Below are positions 8,439-16,855 of a DNA stretch of 33,903 nt, piece after piece. Below the pieces are notes generated by a model. The model searched no databases and was not told the origin of the DNA. It was given only the letters and a program-made list of their open reading frames with translations. Source of the stretch: Candidatus Zhuqueibacterota bacterium (GTDB lineage: Bacteria > Zhuqueibacterota > Zhuqueibacteria > Residuimicrobiales > Oceaniaggregativiventaceae); NCBI GenBank assembly GCA_014728085.1, contig WJMF01000202.1, forward strand, positions 1 through 33,903. Reading direction: 5' to 3'. Within the stretch, counting starts at the first letter, position 1. Every line of letters starts with the position of its first letter. The position numbers and the translations under genes were made by a program.

Positions 8439-10439
8439 ATGTTTTTAAAAAACATAAATAAAATTTTGTTATGTTCAATGGTTTTGCTCCCCACCCTTTT
8501 GCTGGCGCAGCGGGAAATGCTGGAGGTCGGCAGGTTGTGGGAAACGCTGGGCGGCAGCCGCCATCCGTCCGGATTTCGCGAAAAATATCTTCGCTGGCCC
8601 GGTGGCCATGAGGATAATCCCCGCGTTAAAAGTGGATGGAGAACCAACTCATCAGGTGTCTATTTTGAAGTCCTGATCAAGGATTATCGCGACTATTTTG
8701 ACGATGAGTATGCTTTTTATCAGCCACATGAACCGATCGATTGCATTATCCTGCCTGATTACGAAGTAACAAAATATGTCCGCGCACACAAAACCGGAGT
8801 GACGGTTGTCGATCCGGCCGGCAATGAACAATCCACTGTCGTTGATGAACTCGACTACAATTTCCGGCTACAAACCGATATTCTTGCAGACGAACAGATT
8901 GTAAAATGGGGCTTTTCGAGCGCCGGCATCATCACTAAATCGACCTGGTATGCCTGGGCCAATCCCAATCATAAAGACTATGTCATCCGCGTTGTCAAAC
9001 TCTACAACACCGGCAACACCGATTGCGACCCCGATGATCCGGAAGAAGAAGAGGCCAAACGCATCAGAAACATCTTTGTCGGTTATTATTCCATGATTTT
9101 GCATCCCTGCGGCAAAGGCGACGGCAATGTTTCCTATGATGATACCGGTACCCTGGATGGCTATATCGACTATTACGGTGATGAACCCGAAGACACGCTC
9201 AGGGTGATGTATGGTTATGACGGCGATGATCCCGAGGTACCTGGCGATGACCGTGGTGATCCCTTTCCGGAACGATTTGATGATGATGACAGTCAGGATC
9301 CCAAAGACCTCTACGATGCCGGCGAGCTCATCTCCGCCGCATATGCCGGCTATGGTATTCTCCATGCCCCGGAAACCGGTGAGGAGACGATAAATGGCTT
9401 TTCACAACCCTTTACCACCGGCCGCGGCGACTGGAGCACAGCTGCCGGCTGGTTAAAAGAGGATAAATATATTTATATATTCAACAATGGCGAAAAAAAA
9501 CAAATGCCGCCGGCAGATGAATCGCAACAACCGGTGCGCAATATGCAGTCCGCCTGGATGGGCATGGGCCCTTACACCATGGAACCCTATGACTCTCTGA
9601 CCTTTGTCTTCGTTCATGCCGTAAGCGGCCCGACCACCGCCAAATGCAAAGAAATCGGTCGCAAATGGCTTGACGGCGAAATCAGCGACGCGGAAAAAAA
9701 TGCCTTTATCGCCGGCTCGCGCGATTCACTGCTCAACGTGGTGGGACGCGCCAAATGGAACTGGGAAAACCGCCTTTCCAAAGGGCTCTCTATTCCCATG
9801 TCACCATTGCCGCCCTCAAATCTGAAAATCGAATCGAGAAAACGCAAAATTGTGCTCACCTGGGATCCGTCGCCGTCCCTGCACACGGCAACATACCGGG
9901 TCTACCGCAAGCAAGGCGATTATCACGGCGACATGGAGATCATCGCCGAAATACCGGCGACCCAGACCTCTTATGAGGATGAAGATATCAACCTGGGCGT
10001 GGCCTATTTTTACAGTATCACCGCAGCGTCTGATGGTTCAGAAAATGACGATCCAAACGCCTTCGGCCAACCTCTGGAAAGCAGTCCCTTTTACAACCGC
10101 TCAACTTATCCGGCGCGAGCCTACCGCGGCAGTCTTGCCAATCTCGAATCTGTCCGTGTCGTCCCCAACCCCTTTAACCTGGCACAAGCCTCAAAATGGC
10201 CGGGGGAATGGGACCGCATCACCTTTACCAATCTGACGACGCATTGTACCATTCGCATCTTTTCGACCGCCGGCGATCTGATCAAGACGCTGGAACACAA
10301 CGATGATTCGGCCTATGAACACTGGTCACCGATTTTGACCGATGAAAATCTATTCCCCAGTGCCGGATTATATGTTTATCATATTCAGGATGAAGAATCG
10401 GGTGAAACCACCACCGGAAAATTTGTAATCGTTCGATAA
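8439..10439 (+). CDS. secreted FnIII protein with T9SS-type C-terminal domain
   Basis: 666 aa with a signal peptide at residues 1-24 (ending LLLAQ). A large N-terminal region (about 25-455) matches no family I recognise. It contains two Asp/Glu-rich segments (DPDDPEEEEAKR; GDDPEVPGDDRGD and a nearby DDDD run) that could bind calcium. A fibronectin type III domain lies at about 462-550 (PPSNLKIESRKRKIVLTW, then YRVYRK and YFYSITAA). A sorting-domain-like C-terminus covers about 575-666 (VVPNPFN, IRIFSTAGDLIKTL, GLYVYHI, TGKFVIVR). CAGGAG lies 8 nt before the ATG. Its place between the receptor and a PorV-like protein suggests a surface partner of the receptor, perhaps the glycan-binding component. 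Function is otherwise unknown. Confidence 0.7.
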   Translation: MFLKNINKILLCSMVLLPTLLLAQREMLEVGRLWETLGGSRHPSGFREKYLRWPGGHEDNPRVKSGWRTNSSGVYFEVLIKDYRDYFDDEYAFYQPHEPIDCIILPDYEVTKYVRAHKTGVTVVDPAGNEQSTVVDELDYNFRLQTDILADEQIVKWGFSSAGIITKSTWYAWANPNHKDYVIRVVKLYNTGNTDCDPDDPEEEEAKRIRNIFVGYYSMILHPCGKGDGNVSYDDTGTLDGYIDYYGDEPEDTLRVMYGYDGDDPEVPGDDRGDPFPERFDDDDSQDPKDLYDAGELISAAYAGYGILHAPETGEETINGFSQPFTTGRGDWSTAAGWLKEDKYIYIFNNGEKKQMPPADESQQPVRNMQSAWMGMGPYTMEPYDSLTFVFVHAVSGPTTAKCKEIGRKWLDGEISDAEKNAFIAGSRDSLLNVVGRAKWNWENRLSKGLSIPMSPLPPSNLKIESRKRKIVLTWDPSPSLHTATYRVYRKQGDYHGDMEIIAEIPATQTSYEDEDINLGVAYFYSITAASDGSENDDPNAFGQPLESSPFYNRSTYPARAYRGSLANLESVRVVPNPFNLAQASKWPGEWDRITFTNLTTHCTIRIFSTAGDLIKTLEHNDDSAYEHWSPILTDENLFPSAGLYVYHIQDEESGETTTGKFVIVR

Positions 10440-10467
10440 TTCGATCTCGTTGCAGGAGGCAAAATCC

Positions 10468-11490
10468 ATGCTTGGATATAAAATAAATTTTCTCATACTT
10501 TTTCTAATCATAATGGCTTTGCTCAATCCGCTCACAGCGGAAATGCGCAAAAAAACCGGACAGGCAGGAATGACTTTTCTCAAAATCGACGGCAACGCCC
10601 GCGCCGCCGGTATGGGGGGCACCTTTGTCGCCGTCGAAAACGATGTCATCTCTGTTTTCTACAATCCTGCCGGTCTCGGCACCCTGTCCCGTACTGCGCT
10701 GGCATTGAGCCAGACCAACTGGATCGCAGATATTAAGCACAATGCCCTGGCGCTGGCCATCCCCCTCGGCAGTTATGGTACAGTAGGTTTCAGTGCCATC
10801 AATATGGATTATGGCACTCTACTGGGCACAACCGTCAGTTTTGCCGGCAGCCAGAGCGTTGGCTTTGAATATGAAGAAACGGGAACATTCAGCGTCTCCG
10901 ATTATGCTGTCGGTATCGCCTATGCGGTTAGTGTTACCGACCGTTTTAACATCGGCGCACATGCGCGCTATGTTTATGAAGACATGGGTCAGAATCTCAT
11001 CGATATCGGCGGCCAGGAAAAAGTATCCGATAATACAGTCGAAAATTTCGCCTTTGACCTGGGAACACTCTATCGCACCGGTTATAAGGACCTCACCCTG
11101 GGCATGTCGGTACGAAATTTTTCCGGCGAAACGACTTTTCCCAATCTCAATGAAGGATTTTACATGCCGCTGGTCTATACCATCGGATTGTCGGTCGACC
11201 TTATGAAAATCATCTCCCCGGACCTGGACAACCAACGGCTGACCTTTGCTGTTGAGGGACTCCACCCCAATGACAGCATGGAACGCGTCAACATGGGAGT
11301 AGAATATAATTTTAACAACTTGTTTTTTCTCCGCGGCGGTTACAAGATCAATTACGATATCGAGGATGTGGCCGGGGGATTGGGAGTTCGCTTTAACCTG
11401 GGAGCGGCAGCAATGAAATTCGATTATGCCATCTCAAAGATGAAATATTTCGATAACGTACAGCGCATGACGCTCTCAGTATCATTATAA
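10468..11490 (+). CDS. PorV/PorQ-family (UPF0164-like) outer-membrane protein
   Basis: 340 aa. I start it at ATG 10468 because AGGAGG (10454-10459) sits 8 nt upstream; an in-frame TTG at 10450 would lie before that site. A short signal peptide is followed by the family's typical opening: FLKIDGNARAAGMGGTFVA, then VFYNPAGL, then an alternating beta-barrel pattern to the C-terminal strand (RMTLSVSL). In Bacteroidota PorV is an outer-membrane T9SS component that receives sorting-domain cargo and passes it to PorU for surface attachment. FCB genomes carry several paralogues with unclear roles. It directly follows one T9SS cargo gene and precedes another (pectate lyase), so a cargo shuttle for this locus is plausible but inferred. 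Confidence 0.75.
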   Translation: MLGYKINFLILFLIIMALLNPLTAEMRKKTGQAGMTFLKIDGNARAAGMGGTFVAVENDVISVFYNPAGLGTLSRTALALSQTNWIADIKHNALALAIPLGSYGTVGFSAINMDYGTLLGTTVSFAGSQSVGFEYEETGTFSVSDYAVGIAYAVSVTDRFNIGAHARYVYEDMGQNLIDIGGQEKVSDNTVENFAFDLGTLYRTGYKDLTLGMSVRNFSGETTFPNLNEGFYMPLVYTIGLSVDLMKIISPDLDNQRLTFAVEGLHPNDSMERVNMGVEYNFNNLFFLRGGYKINYDIEDVAGGLGVRFNLGAAAMKFDYAISKMKYFDNVQRMTLSVSL

Positions 11491-11538
11491 TCTGAAGGAT
11501 CAATTACTCCCGTTACCGGCTGTTTTTCCAGATCCCCC

Positions 11539-11613
11539 CTTGATCCGGGATCGGCAAAATGCAGAACACATAGACCATGTGACGGGTCGTTATAAGGATC
11601 TGATCAAGTTTTT
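11539..11613 (+). terminator. possible leader terminator/attenuator before pectate lyase
   Basis: CTTGATC (11539-11545) is complementary to GATCAAG (11602-11608), which runs straight into TTTTT (11609-11613). Inside are a CACAT/ATGTG hairpin (about 11568-11581) and a competing GATCC/GGATC pairing. The rest of the 171-nt gap is unremarkable apart from AGGAG before the ATG at 11662. The outer stem is only 7 bp, so an attenuator is tentative. Confidence 0.3.
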
Positions 11614-11661
11614 ATCTCATTGTCTTTCTCCTCATCAGAAGCAGAAAAGGAGCAGTAAAAC

Positions 11662-13287
11662 ATGAAAAAGGTACACATTTTAATCCTGATAATTCTCTCT
11701 TTTGGTACTATTCTCCTGGCAGCTCAGATTCCGGCCTTTCCGGGTGCAGAGGGGTACGGAAGCCACACCCCCGGCGGCCGCGGCGGCAATGTGGTTTTTG
11801 TCACCAATCTCAACGATTCCGGTCCCGGTAGTCTGCGAGAAGCGGTCAAGTCGAGCCATACGATCATCGTCTTCCGCGTCGGCGGCACCATCGAACTGCA
11901 ATCCCCGCTGAAAATTCACCACTCGTACATAACCATCGCCGGCCAAACCGCACCCGGAGGTGGTATCTGTTTGAAAAACTATCCCCTGATCCTGAGTAAC
12001 GTTCGCGATGTGGTTATACGCTATCTGCGCCTGCGCCATGGTGACAAATCCGGATATGAAGGCGATGCCCTTTGGGTGGTGCGCTCCCGAAACATCGTTA
12101 TCGATCATTGTTCCACCAGCTGGTCTATCGATGAAACCCTGTCGATATCCCATGCAGACAGCGTAACGGTACAGTGGTGTTTCATTACCGAAAGCCTGAA
12201 CAATTCGGTGCACTCGAAAGGTGCACATGGCTATGGTGGTCTGGTAGCCTATATCGAGGACGGCCGTATTTCAGAACACCATAACCTCTGGGCGCATCAT
12301 CGCAGCCGTAATCCACGCCCGGGTTCTACCGCCAACCTCGACTTGCCCGGCTTGATCTATGATTTTCGCAACAATGTCATTTACAACTGGGGCTCAAAAT
12401 GCGGTTATACCGTCAAAGAATACAGCAAAATAAAGATGAACTATATCGGCAACTATTTGCGCACCGGACCTTCCACCAGTAGCAGCGTACGCGCGGAAGC
12501 ATTTGATACCGATAACTCCGATATAATGGGTATTTATCTCAAAGATAATGTTATAAACGATTATAACAGCGGCTGGAGCATGATCGATGGCAATCAGTTT
12601 ACAAAAGCAAACGAGCCTTATGACACCCCGCCCATGACAACGGATTCAGCGGACAGCGCTCTGGCCAAAGTGCTGTGCCACGGCGGCGCTTCGCTGCCGA
12701 AACGGGACTCTGTCGACATTCGCATGGTCGAAAGCGTGCGCAACGGCACCGGTGCGATCATCGATTCTCAAAGCGAGGTCGGCGGCTGGCCGCAGCTGCA
12801 AGCGGGTACGCCCTATGCCGACGCCGACAAAGATGGCATGGCGGATGACTGGGAAACTCTCCACGGTCTCGATCCGGCAGACAAATCGGATTACAATCTC
12901 GACAATGACGGCGATGTCTATACAAACATCGAGGAATTTCTCAATCAAACCGATCCCAACACGCCCCAAACCGGCATCTCTGGCGAGCACCTGGCGGTAA
13001 AACTGCCCGTGAATCCGCTGCTGAGGCAAAATTATCCCAATCCTTTCAACCACTCGACAACAATAGAGTTCGAATTACCGCAAAAAAGCTATATCAGCCT
13101 GCAAATCTATGATTTGAAGGGACGTCTGGTCAACACCCTGAAAAACGGCTCTTGTCCGGCCGGCTTTCACAACCTGACCTGGAACGGCAGCGATCAAAAC
13201 GGAAAAATCGTCAGCAGCGGCATCTATTACGCCGTTTTAAAAACAAATTCACAACGATCGGTGATCAAAATGACATTGTTGAAATAA
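11662..13287 (+). CDS. secreted pectate lyase, PL1 family, T9SS cargo
   Basis: 541 aa. Pectate lyases cut homogalacturonan by calcium-dependent beta-elimination. A signal peptide (1-20) is followed at once by the typical PL1 opening FPGAEGYGSHTPGGRGG. The parallel beta-helix continues with ITIAGQTAPGGGI, VIRYLRLRHGD, VIDHCSTSWSIDETLS and HHRSRNPRPG (the last likely carrying the catalytic Arg). Residues about 387-430 hold two Asp-rich calcium-binding loops of thrombospondin-3/dockerin type (DADKDGMADDWE and NLDNDGDVYTNIEEF). A T9SS type-A sorting domain (NYPNPFNHSTTIEF, SSGIYYAVLK) covers about 453-541, so the enzyme is probably displayed or released at the surface. It probably makes the first cuts for the downstream GH28 enzymes. 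The start is preceded by AAGGAG. Confidence 0.88.
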   Translation: MKKVHILILIILSFGTILLAAQIPAFPGAEGYGSHTPGGRGGNVVFVTNLNDSGPGSLREAVKSSHTIIVFRVGGTIELQSPLKIHHSYITIAGQTAPGGGICLKNYPLILSNVRDVVIRYLRLRHGDKSGYEGDALWVVRSRNIVIDHCSTSWSIDETLSISHADSVTVQWCFITESLNNSVHSKGAHGYGGLVAYIEDGRISEHHNLWAHHRSRNPRPGSTANLDLPGLIYDFRNNVIYNWGSKCGYTVKEYSKIKMNYIGNYLRTGPSTSSSVRAEAFDTDNSDIMGIYLKDNVINDYNSGWSMIDGNQFTKANEPYDTPPMTTDSADSALAKVLCHGGASLPKRDSVDIRMVESVRNGTGAIIDSQSEVGGWPQLQAGTPYADADKDGMADDWETLHGLDPADKSDYNLDNDGDVYTNIEEFLNQTDPNTPQTGISGEHLAVKLPVNPLLRQNYPNPFNHSTTIEFELPQKSYISLQIYDLKGRLVNTLKNGSCPAGFHNLTWNGSDQNGKIVSSGIYYAVLKTNSQRSVIKMTLLK

Positions 13288-13330
13288 TCCATTTATACAA
13301 AAAGAGTATTGTGAATTAAAAATAACCTGA

Positions 13331-13510
13331 TAAACCGGAGAGGAACACAGAGAAGAGAGAAAAAATGCTGGATAAGATTTTTAATATTTGAGAGTATTTG
13401 TAAATTTTCAGAATTTTTCAGAGATAATTGAGACCTTAAAAAATTTGATATCAATTACAAACCAATTTTTTAATATCTTTTCTCAGCGTTTCTCAGCGCT
13501 CTCTGCGGTT
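13331..13510 (+). repeat. MITE-like element with imperfect terminal inverted repeats
   Basis: The 292-nt gap between pectate lyase and the next gene contains no ORF. Its left part (AACCGGAGAGGAACACAGAG, from about 13333) and the reverse complement of its right part (AACCGCAGAGAGCGCTGAGA, ending 13510) match imperfectly over about 30 nt. The AT-rich interior is also partly self-complementary. Short intergenic repeats of the 'ACCGCAGAGAACGCAGAG' flavour recur across many bacterial genomes, and this looks like one. No transposase is present. Outside the element the gap is AT-rich without clear signals. Confidence 0.45.
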
Positions 13511-13579
13511 ATTACATTTTTTTTTACCGATTGTTAAGCTTTGATGAACCCGTCTCAATGAGTCCATTGAAAGGATAAA

Positions 13580-14704
13580 ATGAACGAGACAGAATTCGAC
13601 ACATTGTTAAACGATTCACAAGGCACTCTTGTCGACCCTGTTGATCCGGAGAAATTCGATATCGAGCGCTATATCGATTATGAACAGGCACTGTTGCAGT
13701 CTAACCGTGATTTTTGGCAAAAGGATAAAGGTATTGCTGTGTATCGCCGCTTTCGCGTACCTGCTGTTTTTTCGGATGGTTGTCGTGATATGAAACAGTC
13801 GCTGGCACTGCAACTTGGCGCTCTGACCAAAAGCATGGAGTATAAGGCGGACCTGGCAAATTTTCTCGAACCGTGGTACGGCATCGGCGTGACCGCCGGC
13901 GCCTTTGGAATCGAATACAAATGGGAACCCGGAAATGCACCCGCGATTGCCGCACCATATAGCTCTGTTGAGGAGGCCTTGGCTCAAGACATCGTTGCAA
14001 TAGAAAAAACACCCATCGGCGGTCATATTTTGAATATGATCGATTACTTTCTCGAAAAAACAAAAGGGAAAATACCCATATCACTAACGGACACCCAGTC
14101 TGCACTGAACGCAGCCTCTTTTCTCATTGAAAGCAACAGCTTTTATATGGAGCTGTTCGACAATCCCGAGGGGATGCAAAAACTGCTTTCGATTATTACG
14201 GACTTTACCATAGAGTTCAGTCAAAAACAAAAAGAGCTCATAGGCGATGCCCTGGTTTGGCCCGGCCATGGTTTTCCCGGCAGTCGTGTTTTTAACGGCC
14301 TTGGCATGAGTGGCGATGTCGCTATCATGATCTCGGATAATCAATACCTGACCTATGAAGCGCCGAATGCCGGCCGGGCAGGCGAGCTGTTCGGCGGTGC
14401 CGTTTTTCATTCTTGCGGCAACTGGTCCGCCAAAATCGATGCCGTAAAACAAATTCCCAATCTGCTCATGGTCGACGCTGCTTTTTCAAAACAGACCGAT
14501 CCGGATCCCAACCCGCCACAACCTTTTGCAGAGGCCTTTGCCGGCAGCGGTATTTGTCTAAATGCCCGCATTGTCGGTAATCCGGAAACGGTGCTAAACA
14601 AAGTAAACATATTAAGACAACCGGGCATAAAGCTGATCATTACCACCTATTGTCAAACTCCCGAAGAACAGGAGCAAATCTACAACTCGATCAAAAACAT
14701 CTAG
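13580..14704 (+). CDS. URO-D/MtaA-superfamily protein (methyltransferase-like)
   Basis: 374 aa, cytosolic, no signal peptide. The whole length fits the uroporphyrinogen decarboxylase superfamily TIM barrel, which contains both HemE and the zinc-dependent methylcobamide:thiol methyltransferases MtaA/MtbA. Key feature: H277-S-C279 (in FHSCGNW) and C358 (in TTYC) reproduce the H-x-C...C zinc-ligand pattern of MtaA/MtbA with about the same spacing. That makes methyl transfer, or another zinc reaction, more likely than haem synthesis. No corrinoid protein is nearby. Such genes often sit in carbohydrate loci of FCB and PVC bacteria with unknown roles. GAAAGGA precedes the ATG, and the symporter follows 31 nt downstream. 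Substrate unknown; a link to pectin methyl groups is speculation. Confidence 0.7.
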   Translation: MNETEFDTLLNDSQGTLVDPVDPEKFDIERYIDYEQALLQSNRDFWQKDKGIAVYRRFRVPAVFSDGCRDMKQSLALQLGALTKSMEYKADLANFLEPWYGIGVTAGAFGIEYKWEPGNAPAIAAPYSSVEEALAQDIVAIEKTPIGGHILNMIDYFLEKTKGKIPISLTDTQSALNAASFLIESNSFYMELFDNPEGMQKLLSIITDFTIEFSQKQKELIGDALVWPGHGFPGSRVFNGLGMSGDVAIMISDNQYLTYEAPNAGRAGELFGGAVFHSCGNWSAKIDAVKQIPNLLMVDAAFSKQTDPDPNPPQPFAEAFAGSGICLNARIVGNPETVLNKVNILRQPGIKLIITTYCQTPEEQEQIYNSIKNI

Positions 14705-14735
14705 TTCGCTTATCCTCGCGTCAAGGAGTATTTCT

Positions 14736-16835
14736 ATGTTGGGACTGCATATTCTGGATCTTTTGGCAATTCTGATCTATTTTCTCATCGTTGTTTTTAT
14801 CGGTTACATCGCCAATCGCCGCATCAAGGACAAAGAAGACTTTTTTCTCGGCGGTCGAAAGTTCGGCAAGCTGGTTTCGGTATTTCTTGCTTTTGGTGCC
14901 GGCACCAGTTCGGATACCGCCATCACCGCCTCGCGGGAAACCTATCGCACCGGCATGTCCGGAATTTGGGTACAGCTGCTGTGGCTCTTCGTCACCCCGT
15001 TTTACTGGATCATTGCACCCTGGTACCGCCGCTTGCGCGTCATTACCGGCGGCGACTATTTTGAGGAACGCTTTCAAAGCAAAGGGCTGACCAATTTATA
15101 TGTCGTCTTTGGTTTACTCTGGTTTATGTTTTATATCGCTATCGGATTTACCGCAATCGGAAAAACCGTCGAGATCGTTACCGTAAAACCCGAATCCGAA
15201 TATAGCCAAAAGGAAAAAATATCATCGCAACGCTACAAGGAATACCGGGACCTCTCTTCCCGTAAACAGGTTCTTGACGAAGATGACAAAAGCCGTCTTT
15301 ATGAACTCTCGGCACAGGTAAAAGAGGGCGATATCCGCGCCTTTTATTCCTATATCACCCCGCGTGAATCCGTACCGGTCATTGCCCTCATCGTGCTTTT
15401 ATATGGCGTGCTGGGTGGACTGTTCGCAGCGGCGTGGACCGATACCTTGCAGGGCATTTTGATCATCATTTTATCTGTTTTGCTCCTGCCCACCGGTCTG
15501 GCGGAAATCGGCTGGTTTTCCGGCCTGCACGCCAAAACGCCGGAATTCATGTTCAACATTATCGGTTCCGCGGAAACCAGCGAATACACCTGGTATTATA
15601 TTATTGCCCTGATCGTCATGAACATGGTCGGGGTTGCCGCGCAACCGCACATCTTTGCCACCGGCGGCGGCGGTGCCCGTGACGAAATGTCGGCCAGAAT
15701 CGGTTTGGTGTTTGGCAACTTTTTAAAGCGATTCGTCACCATCATGTGGGGATTAACCGGTGTACTGGCCTTTGCCCTCTTTGGTAAGGCGGTCAGCGAT
15801 CCGGACATGATTTGGGGATATGCCACCAGTCAATTGCTGGGACCCGGTTTTGTCGGCGTCATGATCGCCTGTCTGCTGGCGGCGGCCATGTCCAGTGCTG
15901 ACGCCTTTATGATATCGGGATCGGCCCTCTTTACCAAAAACCTGTATCAACCCCTTTTCCCCGGCCGCCCGGAACGGCATTATGTTCTGGTGGGCAGAAC
16001 CGTGTCGGTTGTAATGATCGTCGGCGCTATTACACTCAGCCTCTATTTTAACAACGTTCTCAGCTTGATAAAATATATCTGGCAGCTGCCGATTATCTAC
16101 GGTGCCGTTTTTTGGCTTAGCATTTTGTGGAAAAAATGCAGCAAACCGGCTGCCCTGACCGCCGTCATCTATTCCGGTCTGATGATCGTGGTCCTGCCCG
16201 GCGTGCTGCCCAAAGTCGATGCTGTTGCCACCCACCCCTCCCTGCTAATCTATACCCAGGAAAGGATGATCGAAATCAGGGCGGGGGCAACTGCGCAGGA
16301 TGTAGAGCTCGACCTGGCTGATGAGATCGGCGATGTGATCACCAAAAAACACCGCATCGCTCCCACACCGGTACTGTTTGAACAGATTGAAGAGGAAACC
16401 GATAAGATGAACCGCCGGCGCGGAAGCGGCAAAATTTATCCGAATCTGCTGGCATTACACATGATCGGAATCGATCTGCGCCACTTTTCACGCTCCGGCC
16501 TGATGACCCTTTCCTATGCGCTCGACGTGATTATGCCCTTTTTGCTCATGCTGCTGATCAGTCTTGTTACCAGGCCTGTGGACAGAAACATCCTTAACCG
16601 GTTTTACAGCAAATTCCACACGCCGGTACAAGGGGACGATACAAACGATAAAGAAGAGGTGAAACGCTCTATTCAAAATCCGCAGCGCTTTGAACAGGAA
16701 AAGTTGTTTCCTGGCTCCTCCTGGGAGATTATGAAACCTTCCCGCACTGTGTATCTCGGATTTTTGGCCTGTATCGCTATTGCGCTTGCTGTGATGGGCT
16801 TTGCCTTTTTGATGGCAAATATACAAATACCCTGA
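14736..16835 (+). CDS. sodium:solute symporter (SSS family) with hydrophilic insertions
   Basis: 699 aa inner-membrane transporter of the SSS/LeuT-fold family. The N-terminus has the usual first helices and DFFLGGRKFG (36-44). GTSSDTAITAS (56-66) and AAAMSSADAFMISGSALFTKNLY (383-404, carrying the Na+-site SS motif) fit the family. It is longer than typical members (about 500-600 aa) because of two charged insertions: about 150-205 between early membrane helices, and about 497-570 before a late helix pair. One last helix lies near residues 675-695. AAGGAG precedes the ATG. In this locus it probably imports galacturonate or short uronides; the solute is not proven by sequence. Confidence 0.85.
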   Translation: MLGLHILDLLAILIYFLIVVFIGYIANRRIKDKEDFFLGGRKFGKLVSVFLAFGAGTSSDTAITASRETYRTGMSGIWVQLLWLFVTPFYWIIAPWYRRLRVITGGDYFEERFQSKGLTNLYVVFGLLWFMFYIAIGFTAIGKTVEIVTVKPESEYSQKEKISSQRYKEYRDLSSRKQVLDEDDKSRLYELSAQVKEGDIRAFYSYITPRESVPVIALIVLLYGVLGGLFAAAWTDTLQGILIIILSVLLLPTGLAEIGWFSGLHAKTPEFMFNIIGSAETSEYTWYYIIALIVMNMVGVAAQPHIFATGGGGARDEMSARIGLVFGNFLKRFVTIMWGLTGVLAFALFGKAVSDPDMIWGYATSQLLGPGFVGVMIACLLAAAMSSADAFMISGSALFTKNLYQPLFPGRPERHYVLVGRTVSVVMIVGAITLSLYFNNVLSLIKYIWQLPIIYGAVFWLSILWKKCSKPAALTAVIYSGLMIVVLPGVLPKVDAVATHPSLLIYTQERMIEIRAGATAQDVELDLADEIGDVITKKHRIAPTPVLFEQIEEETDKMNRRRGSGKIYPNLLALHMIGIDLRHFSRSGLMTLSYALDVIMPFLLMLLISLVTRPVDRNILNRFYSKFHTPVQGDDTNDKEEVKRSIQNPQRFEQEKLFPGSSWEIMKPSRTVYLGFLACIAIALAVMGFAFLMANIQIP

Positions 16836-16855
16836 GTTATGAGAGAATATTTGGT

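Noticed and set aside
13331-13510. CRISPR or tandem repeat array
   Set aside because: The repeats are terminal and inverted, not regularly spaced direct repeats with spacers; no cas genes are present.
13778-14704. HemE (uroporphyrinogen decarboxylase) as the function of the URO-D-family gene
   Set aside because: The HxC...C zinc pattern and the carbohydrate-locus context fit the methyltransferase-like branch better; no other haem genes are nearby.
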